Part shown: piece by piece, positions 1 to 5,863 of the stretch
How positions within the stretch are numbered: position 1 is the stretch's first letter
Layout: each line of letters begins with the position of its first letter
Source: an uncultured Oscillospiraceae bacterium
Lineage (GTDB): Bacteria > Bacillota > Clostridia > Oscillospirales > Ruminococcaceae
Assembly (NCBI GenBank): GCA_900553955.1
Contig: USFO01000084.1
Coordinates: forward strand, 1-6,755
DNA length: 6,755 nt
Direction: 5' to 3'
Position numbers and translations under genes: made by a program
The notes under the pieces: model-generated
Told to the model about the DNA's origin: nothing
Databases searched by the model: none
Seen by the model: only the letters and a program-made list of their open reading frames with translations

Positions 1-10
1 CTACGGACAT
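1..10 (-). CDS. 5' end of a minus-strand gene leaving the window; possibly ribosomal protein S2
   Basis: Read on the minus strand, an ATG lies at 10-8 and is followed by TCC GTA G, giving Met-Ser-Val and then Val, Ala, Asp, Glu or Gly. It is preceded by a full AAGGAGG (19-25) at 8-nt spacing, so a real translation start is likely. Only three codons are visible, so identity cannot be proved. The S2 proteins of many Firmicutes begin MSV(V/I)SMKQLLEAGVHF, which fits. A strong promoter plus a long folded leader with a possible pseudoknot near the SD also suits a self-regulated ribosomal protein operon such as rpsB-tsf. Any other gene starting Met-Ser-Val would fit equally well. I am confident of the gene start and not of the product. 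Confidence 0.5.
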
Positions 11-131
11 TATTTTTTCCTCCTTGTTGTTGCCACCACCCTACGCACTTCACCGCGGCAACCTTTTGGCACAAGCGCGGTAATTGTAGGGTGTGTGTGT
101 TGTTTGTAGCTTGGAAATTACAGTTTTCCAG
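11..131 (-). promoter_or_regulatory. structured 5' leader of the leftmost minus-strand gene
   Basis: This is the predicted untranslated leader between the promoter at 139-167 and the start codon at 10. In transcript order it opens with a hairpin TGGAAA/TTTCCA (125-130 with 112-117). It then folds into a two-tier helix: outer CCCTAC/GTAGGG (86-91 with 39-44) and inner ACCGCG/CGCGGT (76-81 with 52-57), around an 18-nt loop. The segment GTTGCC (62-57), at the inner end of that loop, is perfectly complementary to GGCAAC (34-29), just upstream of the SD (19-25). That allows a pseudoknot or an alternative fold that could affect ribosome access. I do not recognise a catalogued riboswitch. A ribosomal-protein autoregulatory leader is the leading inference. 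Confidence 0.45.
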
Positions 132-138
132 CCATTAG

Positions 139-167
139 ATTATACCATTAAACTTTTTGCAATGCAA
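139..167 (-). promoter_or_regulatory. sigma-A promoter with extended -10, minus strand
   Basis: On the minus strand a -35 of TTGCAT (167-162) is separated by exactly 17 nt from a perfect TATAAT (144-139). The -10 is preceded by TGG, which makes an extended -10 element. The predicted transcription start is near 132, right at the first hairpin of the leader. The -35 matches the consensus at only half its positions, but the extended -10 compensates. It drives the gene starting at position 10. Confidence 0.65.
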
Positions 168-217
168 CCGTTTTTGCCATTTTTATAATATTATTTTTAT
201 TTTATGTGCAATTTTTT

Positions 218-238
218 CTGCAAAACGGCGTTTTGCAG
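218..238. repeat. perfect 10-bp inverted repeat
   Basis: CTGCAAAACG (218-227) and CGTTTTGCAG (229-238) are perfect inverted repeats around a single base. The element lies in the AT-rich gap between ylmC and the minus-strand promoter. It is preceded on the plus strand by six Ts and is not followed by a T-run on either strand, so it is not a standard intrinsic terminator. With a near-zero spacer it looks more like a protein-binding palindrome or a degenerate hairpin. Otherwise the stretch 168-293 is T-rich and shows no gene. Confidence 0.5.
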
Positions 239-293
239 CGGCTTGTCCCCTTTCTACGAACATGATTTACAAGGCTTATCCGCTTTTACGAAC

Positions 294-322
294 GCGGTTT
301 GCAGGGCAAACCGCATTTTTTT
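294..322 (+). terminator. hairpin plus T-tract abutting the ylmC stop codon
   Basis: GCGGTTTGC (294-302) and GCAAACCGC (306-314) form a perfect 9-bp stem with a 3-nt loop. On the plus strand it is followed by A and seven Ts (316-322). The shape is that of an intrinsic terminator reading rightward, but no plus-strand gene lies upstream. It starts immediately past the ylmC stop (322-324). In the ylmC direction the hairpin is preceded by the A-tract and followed by GTTCGT, so it would be a poor terminator for ylmC. It may block antisense transcription into ylmC or protect the ylmC mRNA 3' end. Confidence 0.45.
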
Positions 323-639
323 CATCGAACTATGCCGAAAAGCGCAAGTATTTTATCAAGCAGTCCGCCTCCGGCGGAGAATTTGCCTACTGGTCGTGCC
401 GTGTCCTCCGCCCGAACAAGAATGGTATCCTTACCAATGGTTTCAATTTTCTCCCACGGTATGAGCACGTCCTCCTCCCTGCCGAGGATTCCGAAAAGCT
501 TGAGCCGCCCCCTTATGAGCAACGCGAGCACCTGTTTTGTTTCCGTATCCGCCACAAGGTCGTCCGCGTAGCCGAAGCACGCGCCGTCAAGCATGTTCAC
601 CACCGCTTTGCGGCGGATTTCTTCAAGGGTAATCTTCAT
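322..639 (-). CDS. ylmC: YlmC/YmxH family sporulation protein (PRC-barrel)
   Basis: This is a 105-residue protein of the YlmC/YmxH family, small PRC-barrel-like proteins conserved in spore-formers. Their molecular role is poorly defined. The diagnostic core is residues 50-75, with GREEDVLIPWEKIETIGKD followed by TILVR; it aligns with the Bacillus YlmC pattern G-K/R-E-E-x-x-x-I-P-W...I-G-x-D-x-I-L-V. The N-terminus MKITLEEIRRKAVVN is also typical. The ATG at 639 is chosen over an in-frame start 12 codons upstream because AGGAG (652-648) sits 8 nt before it. At 105 residues it is somewhat longer than typical members because of a Gly-rich, hydrophobic C-terminal tail (SAGGGLLDKILALFGIVR). In Bacillus the ylm genes lie downstream of sigG; here ylmC is divergent from sigG, so linkage is kept but the order is changed. 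Confidence 0.92.
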   Translation of the reverse strand: MKITLEEIRRKAVVNMLDGACFGYADDLVADTETKQVLALLIRGRLKLFGILGREEDVLIPWEKIETIGKDTILVRAEDTARPVGKFSAGGGLLDKILALFGIVR

Positions 640-661
640 AAAAAGCACTCCTTCCACCAAA

Positions 662-690
662 ATTATATGCGGCAAAATCGAAAAGCTGAC
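662..690 (-). promoter_or_regulatory. possible ylmC promoter
   Basis: A perfect TATAAT on the minus strand (667-662) has a very weak -35, GTCAGC (690-685), at 17-nt spacing. It would start transcription near 655, giving a leader of only about 16 nt with the SD almost at the 5' end. The -10 is convincing and the -35 is not, so an activator may be needed or the true promoter may lie elsewhere. Confidence 0.3.
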
Positions 691-692
691 CG

Positions 693-850
693 TCCGTGCT
701 CAAGAAAATTGCTGTGAGTATTTCCGTGCTCAAATTCTGTTTTATTTGATGCTCATGCGGTTTTACGGTCGCTTTTTGTCTCACGGTTTTGTAAGTGAAA
801 ATGCAGGTATTTATTTCATCCCGGCGTTTTTGAATATTTCCGTGCTCAAA
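693..850 (+). repeat. three direct repeats of a TCCGTGCTCAA element upstream of sigG
   Basis: The segments 715-734 and 831-850 are identical over 20 bp except at one position (718 G versus 834 A), sharing TATTTCCGTGCTCAAA. A shorter third copy, TCCGTGCTCAA, lies at 693-703. Copy starts are 30 and 116 bp apart. All lie in the divergent ylmC-sigG intergenic region. The right copy overlaps the -35 and spacer of the candidate sigG promoter, and the left copy lies just upstream of the possible ylmC promoter. They may be operator sites for a regulator of both genes, or remnants of a duplicated promoter region. Confidence 0.75.
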
Positions 851-861
851 AGCCCATGATT
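832..861 (+). promoter_or_regulatory. candidate sigma-G/sigma-F type promoter for sigG
   Basis: GAATA (832-836) is followed after 18 nt by CATGATT (855-861). The forespore sigma-G consensus is approximately GHATR, 17-18 nt, CATNNTA, so the -35 matches fully and the -10 differs only at the last base. Predicted transcription would begin near 868, with the sigG SD (AGAGGA, 881-886) and ATG (897) following. Autoregulation of sigG by its own product is known in Bacillus, so the position is biologically sensible. The match is by eye only. Confidence 0.5.
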
Positions 862-896
862 ACTGTGCTCCGGAAGGAAAAGAGGAATGTGGATTT

Positions 897-1667
897 ATGT
901 ATTACGGTAAAGTTGATATTTGCGGAATAAATACTGCAAAGCTGCCGGTGCTCACCGAAAGCGAAAAAGTGGAACTGCTGAGGCGTGCAAAAGCCGGCGA
1001 CAAAGCCGCCCGGGAAACAATGATTAACGGTAATCTGCGGCTGGGGCTCAGTGTTGTGCAAAAATTTGCATCTCGCGGGGAAAATCCGGACGACCTTTTT
1101 CAGGTGGGATGCATCGGGCTGATCAAAGCCATCGACAACTTTGACCCGAACCTTGATGTGCGCTTTTCCACCTATGGCGTGCCCATGATAATCGGCGAAA
1201 TCCGCCGTTTTCTGAGGGACAGCAACCCCGTTCGCGTAAGCCGTTCCATGCGTGACATTGCCTATCGCGCCATGCAGATTAAAGAGGCGTTTATAAACGA
1301 GCACGGGTGCGAACCCAAGGTCGAGGAAATTGCCAAGGAAATGGGCGTTCCCAAAAGCAAGGTCGTTGTGGCACTGGAAGCGATTGTAGAGCCGATTTCG
1401 CTCTATGACCCGGTGTATTCCGATTCCGGTGACACCATTTATATGATGGACCAAATAAGCGATAAAAGTTCCGATTCAAGCTGGCTTGAAGAAATTTCGC
1501 TGAAGGAGGCACTGAAGGTGCTTTCTCCGCGGGAGAAAAAAATTTTGAGTATGCGCTTTTTTGACGGACGAACCCAAATGGACGTTGCTTCACAAATCGG
1601 CATAAGCCAGGCGCAGGTTTCTCGTCTTGAAAAAGGCGCACTAAAAAAAATAAAAAAGCAGATGTAA
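897..1667 (+). CDS. sigG: RNA polymerase sporulation sigma factor SigG
   Basis: This is the late forespore-specific sigma factor, which directs RNA polymerase to forespore genes after engulfment (SASP, germinant receptor and coat-related genes). It has 256 residues against 260 in Bacillus. The N-terminus KVDICGINTAKLPVL is the SigG signature. Asn44 in the INGNLRL motif matches the Asn that distinguishes SigG from SigF (Glu there) and that the anti-sigma factor CsfB recognises. Region 2 spans about residues 40-110, with DDLFQVGCIGLIKAIDNFD (65-83, core binding) and FSTYGVPMIIGEIRRFLRD (90-108, -10 recognition). Region 3 covers about 115-170. Region 4 covers about 195-250 and ends in the helix-turn-helix TQMDVASQIGISQAQVSRLE. 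Translation is set by AGAGGA 10 nt before the ATG. No spoIIGA or sigE gene is adjacent, unlike in Bacillus and many clostridia. pcp follows 49 bp downstream. Confidence 0.98.
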   Translation: MYYGKVDICGINTAKLPVLTESEKVELLRRAKAGDKAARETMINGNLRLGLSVVQKFASRGENPDDLFQVGCIGLIKAIDNFDPNLDVRFSTYGVPMIIGEIRRFLRDSNPVRVSRSMRDIAYRAMQIKEAFINEHGCEPKVEEIAKEMGVPKSKVVVALEAIVEPISLYDPVYSDSGDTIYMMDQISDKSSDSSWLEEISLKEALKVLSPREKKILSMRFFDGRTQMDVASQIGISQAQVSRLEKGALKKIKKQM

Positions 1668-1716
1668 TTTTCGGTGAAAAGTGCTACAATACCGCTATAC
1701 GAAAGGCGGTGTTTTT

Positions 1717-2301
1717 ATGAAAAAGCTTTTGATAACCGGCTTTGACCCATTCGGCGGCGAAAGCATCAACCCTGCGTGGGAAGCGGTGAGGCTTCTGCCT
1801 GATGTTATCCGAGATTTTGAGCTTGTAAAGCTTGAGATTCCCACGGTTTTCGGCGCTGCGGCGCAGGTCGTTATCGATAAGGCGGAGGAAATTCACCCGG
1901 ACGCTATAATTTCCGTAGGTCAGGCGGGCGGCAGAGCCGCCGTCACGCCGGAAATGGTGGGAATAAACCTGCGCTATGCCTCCATTCCCGATAATATGGG
2001 CGCGCTGCCCTGCGATATTCCCATAGCGGAGGGCGGCCCCGCCGCGTATTTTTCCACACTGCCGGTGCGCGCCATGGCAAAAGCCATCTGCGACGCGGGA
2101 CTGCCCGGCGCAGTTTCATATTCCGCGGGCAGCTTTGTCTGCAACGACGTGCTCTATTCCCTGCTGCACCATTTTGACGAAGCGGCGGTTCGCGCCGGAT
2201 TTATCCACGTTCCGTTTTTGCCGGAGCAAACCGCGGACAAGCCCTCCCTGCCCCTTGAGCAAACCGCCGCCGCTCTGCGCGCCGCCATTGAAGCGATATA
2301 G
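1717..2301 (+). CDS. pcp: pyrrolidone-carboxylate peptidase (pyroglutamyl peptidase I)
   Basis: This is a cytoplasmic cysteine peptidase of family C15 that removes N-terminal pyroglutamate from peptides. It has 194 residues, at the short end of the usual 200-215. The N-terminal signature is KLLITGFDPFGGESINPAW (3-21). The catalytic triad is complete: Glu79 in VTPEMVGIN, Cys142 in SAGSFVCND and His164 in AGFIHVPFLPEQ. The ATG at 1717 is preferred over an in-frame GTG 12 codons upstream because AAAGGCGG (1702-1709) is well placed and the family signature starts right after it. It lies 49 bp downstream of sigG with no terminator between, so cotranscription is likely. A TGCTACAAT extended -10-like element (1682-1690) in the gap could give it its own weak promoter. 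Codon use is GC-rich, unlike the gene that follows. Confidence 0.97.
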   Translation: MKKLLITGFDPFGGESINPAWEAVRLLPDVIRDFELVKLEIPTVFGAAAQVVIDKAEEIHPDAIISVGQAGGRAAVTPEMVGINLRYASIPDNMGALPCDIPIAEGGPAAYFSTLPVRAMAKAICDAGLPGAVSYSAGSFVCNDVLYSLLHHFDEAAVRAGFIHVPFLPEQTADKPSLPLEQTAAALRAAIEAI

Positions 2302-2302
2302 T

Positions 2303-2353
2303 GCCGCAAAACGGCGAATTCAAGCCGAAAATTCGGCGATTTGCACGAATTCG
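2303..2353 (+). repeat. cluster of nested inverted repeats after pcp
   Basis: Directly after the pcp stop there is a small hairpin GCCG/CGGC (2303-2306 with 2312-2315). It is followed by CGAATTC/GAATTCG (2315-2321 with 2347-2353) enclosing GCCGAA/TTCGGC (2324-2329 with 2332-2337). This could fold at the 3' end of the pcp mRNA, but there is no T-run, so an intrinsic terminator is not supported. The cluster also marks the point where the sequence turns from GC-rich to AT-rich. Confidence 0.4.
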
Positions 2354-2380
2354 TAGTATAAAGTTTAGTAATAATACGAA

Positions 2381-2409
2381 TGGAAATTTCTAAAGCCTTA
2401 ATATATAAT
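2381..2409 (+). promoter_or_regulatory. candidate sigma-A promoter for the M23 peptidase gene
   Basis: TGGAAA (2381-2386, four of six consensus bases) is followed after 17 nt by a perfect TATAAT (2404-2409). It lies about 95 bp upstream of the peptidase start in an AT-rich spacer, where chance -10 matches are common, so support is moderate. The predicted leader contains an orphan strong SD, GAGGAGGT (2431-2438), with no ATG, GTG or TTG at a suitable distance. The gene's own SD is AAAGGAG, ending 7 nt before the ATG. Confidence 0.4.
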
Positions 2410-2501
2410 AAAGATGTAAAGTAAATAAGAGAGGAGGTAGGAATTACAATAAAATAGTTTTTTGGTGGATAGAATTTGTTAATAAGTGAAAGGAGAAAAA
2501 A

Positions 2502-3302
2502 ATGAAAAATTGTAAAAAAGCAATTAGCTTTGTACTTGTAATTTGTATGATAACAATGTGTTCTGTTTCGGCTTTTGCAGTTCCCCTTGGAGAACGTGAC
2601 CAGATCACCGGAGAACTTTATTCTAATTACGCAAAACAATTTGAAGAAAAAGGGATTGCTTTTGAAGCTGTAAAAGCGCTTCAGAATCAAGGATTTAGTT
2701 ATAGGGAAATCCTTGAAACTGCGAATTCCTCTCAAACAAGAAATAGCATTTATGCTATTGCAAGGGTGCAAAGACCTTCTACCTTTGTAAGAGTTACAAA
2801 TGTTAATGGGTCAACAGAATATTATCATCCTAGTTCCGGAATGGTCGCAGGTGATTTTTATATCGACAATAATGGATATTGGATCACAAGCCAGATTGAA
2901 AGCTTTATTACAAATGTATATGGAAGTACATCTAATATGGCATATATGTACTACCTTTTTGCTGAATGGGATGATCAATATCAAACGCACCAAGGAACTG
3001 ATATGAGAAATACTTCAACTGACCCAAATATTTATTCAGCACATGCGGGAGAAGTAGTTGCTAAAGGACCAACCGGAAGAATCGCTATATATGACGGCTC
3101 GGTAACTCATTTTTACGCACACTGCACCGACATTCAGGTTTCTGTTGGAGATACTGTAGCAGTAGGAGATCATATTGGAAAAGAGGGCAAGGTTGGCGTT
3201 AGCCAAGCTCATCTTCACTATGAAGTAAGATCTGGAAGAACGACAAGTATGGGTCTTCAGAATACAAATTTGAATTCTCTTAGTCCTTATCCCTATATGT
3301 GA
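2502..3302 (+). CDS. secreted M23 family (LytM-type) metallopeptidase
   Basis: This is a 266-residue exported protein predicted to cleave peptide cross-links in peptidoglycan outside the membrane. Residues 1-26 form a signal peptide: a Lys-rich start, a hydrophobic core, and SAFA before V27 as the cleavage site. Residues 27-150 are not recognised and include an amphipathic helical stretch (about 38-75). The M23 domain is about 155-265 and keeps all expected residues: His163 and Asp167 in the HxGxD motif (HQGTD) and His239 in HLHYEV as zinc ligands, with His207 (YAH) and His237 as catalytic histidines, so it should be active. It differs from typical M23 proteins in lacking LysM, SH3 or coiled-coil modules. 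Its composition is strongly AT-rich, with many AGA and ATA codons, unlike pcp before it. A lipoprotein gene follows 63 bp downstream. A sporulation role is possible from context but unproven. Confidence 0.92.
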   Translation: MKNCKKAISFVLVICMITMCSVSAFAVPLGERDQITGELYSNYAKQFEEKGIAFEAVKALQNQGFSYREILETANSSQTRNSIYAIARVQRPSTFVRVTNVNGSTEYYHPSSGMVAGDFYIDNNGYWITSQIESFITNVYGSTSNMAYMYYLFAEWDDQYQTHQGTDMRNTSTDPNIYSAHAGEVVAKGPTGRIAIYDGSVTHFYAHCTDIQVSVGDTVAVGDHIGKEGKVGVSQAHLHYEVRSGRTTSMGLQNTNLNSLSPYPYM

Positions 3303-3365
3303 TTTTCAAAGAGCCTGATAGTCTAATTGACTCTGTTCGCTATATTACAAAAAGGTGGTGGGAAA

Positions 3366-4535
3366 ATGAAAAGAATTATATGCTTATTCTTGTGCTTGCT
3401 GTTTGTATTCATTACCGGATGTTCGCCAAAAGCCGAGCACAATTCTTCGGAGAGTATTAAAAAAAGCTCATCTTCGAATACGGAGCAAAATATTGTGGAA
3501 GGCACGGACGGCGGATTTTATATTTCTGAAGCTCTGGATATTACGAACATCATAAGGCTTATACCGTTAAACGAGCGGGAGATTTATGTCATCGGCGCAA
3601 AAAGGGATAAAGCTTTTGAGCAGCGGGAAATCGTCTATGGCGTTCTGAATATCGAGGAAAAAGAATCGGCGGTGCTTCACAGAGAATTTACATCCGTTGA
3701 CGGAGCGGAAAATTCCGCGGTGCAAATAAACAGCGACGGATTGACCGAGTTTTTTACCGGGCAAAAAATTTTAGTATTCGACGGTTATAATTTGGTCGAC
3801 ACACAGCCGATTGCCACCGATAAGAAAGAATCCTTTGTTGATTTGAAGCAAAAAGAGCTTGCGGTTATAGAAAACGAAAGCTTAATATTGTATCTTAAAA
3901 CGCTTAATGAAGGCGATGAAAAGCAAACGGCTATCTATAAGCCCGAAAAGCGTGAAGTAGATGGAAAAGAGTACATACTTTTTCCTTTTACGCCTAAAAT
4001 AAAAATATATGAAAACAGAATTATATACGGAGTTGCCGAAAATGACACAATGAACTATAAAAAGATAGTCGTTTCGGATTTTGACGGAAAAGTAATCGGC
4101 GAAATCGGCGATTTGGAAATCAGAGCCGACAATATTTTCTTCTACTTCAGCGAAAACGGTTTTGTTACCGTTGAAACCTCCGATCACCTTACCGACGGAA
4201 CCAAAAAAGAGGTTACTTTCTTCGCAGAATACAGCGAGGAGGGCAAAATTATTTCAGAGCAGACAATAAACGGAGTACTTTTGGACGGTCAGGAAAAAAT
4301 GTTCGACGGCTGTTCCCTTTATGCTTATGCCTATGCAATCGGCTCAGATTCCGGAGTGGCTGTTTATGATTTTTACAATAAAACCGCATATCGCATAAAA
4401 GCGGCGGACGGATATGTAATTTCTCCCACTGTCACGCCGTCCGGAAAAAGAGTTGTCTGGGCAAATGGCGGTGCGGTATTTTTCGAGGATATAAATGATT
4501 TAGAAGCAAAAGAAATCATAGAAGCCGTAAAATAA
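3366..4535 (+). CDS. uncharacterised lipoprotein
   Basis: This is a 389-residue protein that I cannot assign to a named family. It begins MKRIICLFLCLLFVFITGC, a type II signal peptide with lipobox ITGC and lipidated Cys19, so it should be anchored to the outer face of the membrane. A Ser/Lys/Asn-rich linker follows (about 20-45). The remainder (about 50-389) is acidic and alternates short beta-strand-like segments with turns such as DGKVIGEIGDLE and PSGKRVVWANGGAVFFEDI. That pattern suggests a beta-propeller or other all-beta sensor or binding domain; this is inference from the strand pattern only. The ATG at 3366 is chosen over an upstream in-frame TTG because AAAGGTGG (3351-3358) sits 7 nt before it and the signal peptide begins there. 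No promoter or terminator is apparent in the 63-bp gap after the M23 gene, so the two are probably cotranscribed. Confidence 0.87.
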   Translation: MKRIICLFLCLLFVFITGCSPKAEHNSSESIKKSSSSNTEQNIVEGTDGGFYISEALDITNIIRLIPLNEREIYVIGAKRDKAFEQREIVYGVLNIEEKESAVLHREFTSVDGAENSAVQINSDGLTEFFTGQKILVFDGYNLVDTQPIATDKKESFVDLKQKELAVIENESLILYLKTLNEGDEKQTAIYKPEKREVDGKEYILFPFTPKIKIYENRIIYGVAENDTMNYKKIVVSDFDGKVIGEIGDLEIRADNIFFYFSENGFVTVETSDHLTDGTKKEVTFFAEYSEEGKIISEQTINGVLLDGQEKMFDGCSLYAYAYAIGSDSGVAVYDFYNKTAYRIKAADGYVISPTVTPSGKRVVWANGGAVFFEDINDLEAKEIIEAVK

Positions 4536-4566
4536 GTTTATCTGCTCATAGCTTCCGCAAAAACAA

Positions 4567-4606
4567 AAATGCCCCGCCCGCTCCGAAAGGAGCGGGCGGG
4601 GCATTT
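4567..4606 (-). terminator. strong bidirectional intrinsic terminator between convergent genes
   Basis: A perfect 18-bp stem (4567-4584 with 4589-4606) has a very GC-rich core, GCCCCGCCCGCTCC, and a 4-nt loop (GAAA on the plus strand). On the minus strand it is followed by TTTTTGTTTTT, making an excellent terminator 3 bp past the stop of the CNNM/CorC-type gene. On the plus strand it is followed by TTTCTCTTATTGTTTTT and probably also ends the lipoprotein transcript, whose stop is about 30 bp upstream. Confidence 0.95.
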
Positions 4607-4609
4607 CTC

Positions 4610-5863
4610 TTATTGTTTTTCCTCGGCAGCTTCTTTTTCGCTGTCCTTTTTTATCTCAATGGTTTCGGCTCTCATTCCGTCCACGGCGGTGACGGTTACG
4701 GTGTAGCCCTCACAGTCAAAGGTGTCGCCCACCTCCGGAATTTTGTTCAGTTCGTCCATAACCCAGCCGCCCATGGTGGCGCAGTCCACCTCTTTGTCAA
4801 TTCCGAGGTTTTCAAGGGTTTCCTCCGGGTCGGCGGAGCCGGAAACGGTGTAAACTCCGTCGGAAACCTTGGTGAAGTCCTCCTCCACCTCGTCGTGCTC
4901 GTCCCAGATTTCGCCCACCAGCTCTTCGAGGATGTCCTCCATCGTCACAATGCCGCAGGTGCCGCCGTATTCGTCCAGCACCACGGCCAGCTGCGTCTTG
5001 GCCTTCTGCATCCGCTTGAGGATCTGCCGGATGCGCGTGTGCTCCAGCACAAACAGCACGGGCGACACAATCTGGCGCAGGGGCTTGTCGGTAATGCCGC
5101 TGCCGACATAAAAATCCTTGTGCAGCACCACGCCCAGAATATGATCGATCGAGCCTTCGTAAACCAGCAGACGGGAATAGCGCGTCTCGGTGAACATTGC
5201 GGCAACTTCTTCTTTCGTCGCGTCCACCGGCAGCATCGCCAGCTCCACGCGGTGGATCAGGATGTCCGCCGCCTCCAGGTCGGTAAACTCAATCGCGTTC
5301 TTGAGCAAGTCGCCCTCGTTTTCGTCGATGCTGCCGTCCTGCTGCACTTCGTTGACGAGCATCAGCAGCTCGTCCTGCGACATTTTGCTGCTCGTCTCCA
5401 GATGAAACACACGCGCCAGCAGCTTTTTCCACTGCGAAAACAGAAAGTTCAGCGGCGTAAACACCGCCATCAGCACGTGGATGAACGGCGCGGAGAACAT
5501 CGCGAACTTCTCCGGGCAGTCCTTGGCGATGCTCTTGGGCGAAACCTCGCCGAAGATCAGCACCAAGATCGTCAGCACAATGGTCGAAATCGTCGCGCCT
5601 GCATCGCCGTAAAGGCTGACAAACAGCATCGTGCCCACGGACGCGGCCAAAATGTTTACGATGTTGTTGCCGATCAGGATGGTGGAGATCAATTTGTCGT
5701 ATTGGTCGGAGAGCTTGCAGGCGAGAATGGCCCTCTTCTCCCCTTTTTCGGCCATGGTTTTCAGCCGCGTGCGGTTGAGCGAGGAAAACGCCGTCTCCGT
5801 CGCGGAAAAATAGGCCGAGAAGATCAAACAGATCACGATAATCAGTGTATAAATCCCTTGCAA
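4610..5863 (-). CDS. CNNM/CorC/HlyC family membrane protein (DUF21, CBS pair, CorC_HlyC)
   Basis: This integral membrane protein belongs to the family annotated as hemolysin C-like or CorC, whose studied members act in Mg2+ (or Na+/Mg2+) transport; a haemolytic role is unlikely. The transmembrane DUF21/CNNM domain covers about residues 1-175, with FSATETAFSSLNR near the start and LIFGEVSPKSIAKD (about 102-115) as family signatures. Two CBS motifs follow (about 200-315; RYSRLLVYE and LAVVLDEYGGTCGIVTMEDI), which bind adenine nucleotides in relatives. A CorC_HlyC C-terminal domain (about 335-405) ends in a charged tail. The 417-residue length is normal. No ATG is available. TTG at 5863 is preferred because the SD AAGGGG (5877-5872) lies 8 nt upstream; a TTG two codons earlier (5869) is only 2 nt from that SD. 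It is transcribed from the promoter at 6058-6086. Confidence 0.95.
   Translation of the reverse strand: MQGIYTLIIVICLIFSAYFSATETAFSSLNRTRLKTMAEKGEKRAILACKLSDQYDKLISTILIGNNIVNILAASVGTMLFVSLYGDAGATISTIVLTILVLIFGEVSPKSIAKDCPEKFAMFSAPFIHVLMAVFTPLNFLFSQWKKLLARVFHLETSSKMSQDELLMLVNEVQQDGSIDENEGDLLKNAIEFTDLEAADILIHRVELAMLPVDATKEEVAAMFTETRYSRLLVYEGSIDHILGVVLHKDFYVGSGITDKPLRQIVSPVLFVLEHTRIRQILKRMQKAKTQLAVVLDEYGGTCGIVTMEDILEELVGEIWDEHDEVEEDFTKVSDGVYTVSGSADPEETLENLGIDKEVDCATMGGWVMDELNKIPEVGDTFDCEGYTVTVTAVDGMRAETIEIKKDSEKEAAEEKQ

Noticed and set aside
157..717. Plus-strand frame of 186 codons across the ylmC region
   Set aside because: It runs antisense through ylmC, shows no protein family features, and would read through a terminator-shaped hairpin at 294-322.
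846..1454. Open frame of about 200 codons on the minus strand opposite sigG
   Set aside because: It has no family resemblance and no SD, and it overlaps a confidently identified SigG.
1662..1690. Possible separate promoter for pcp
   Set aside because: TGCTACAAT resembles an extended -10 but no convincing -35 lies 16-18 nt upstream; it is mentioned only in the pcp entry.
2303..2353. Inverted repeats after pcp considered as an intrinsic terminator or an attachment site
   Set aside because: No T-run follows, and no integrase or matching copy at the other border of the AT-rich block was found; kept only as a repeat.
2154..2771. Minus-strand frame across the pcp 3' end and the M23 start
   Set aside because: It overlaps two real genes in antisense, has no SD and no recognisable domain.
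4567..4606. Long perfect inverted repeat considered as a mobile element end or CRISPR-like repeat
   Set aside because: It is a single copy with a 4-nt loop and flanking T-tracts between convergent genes, which fits an intrinsic terminator.
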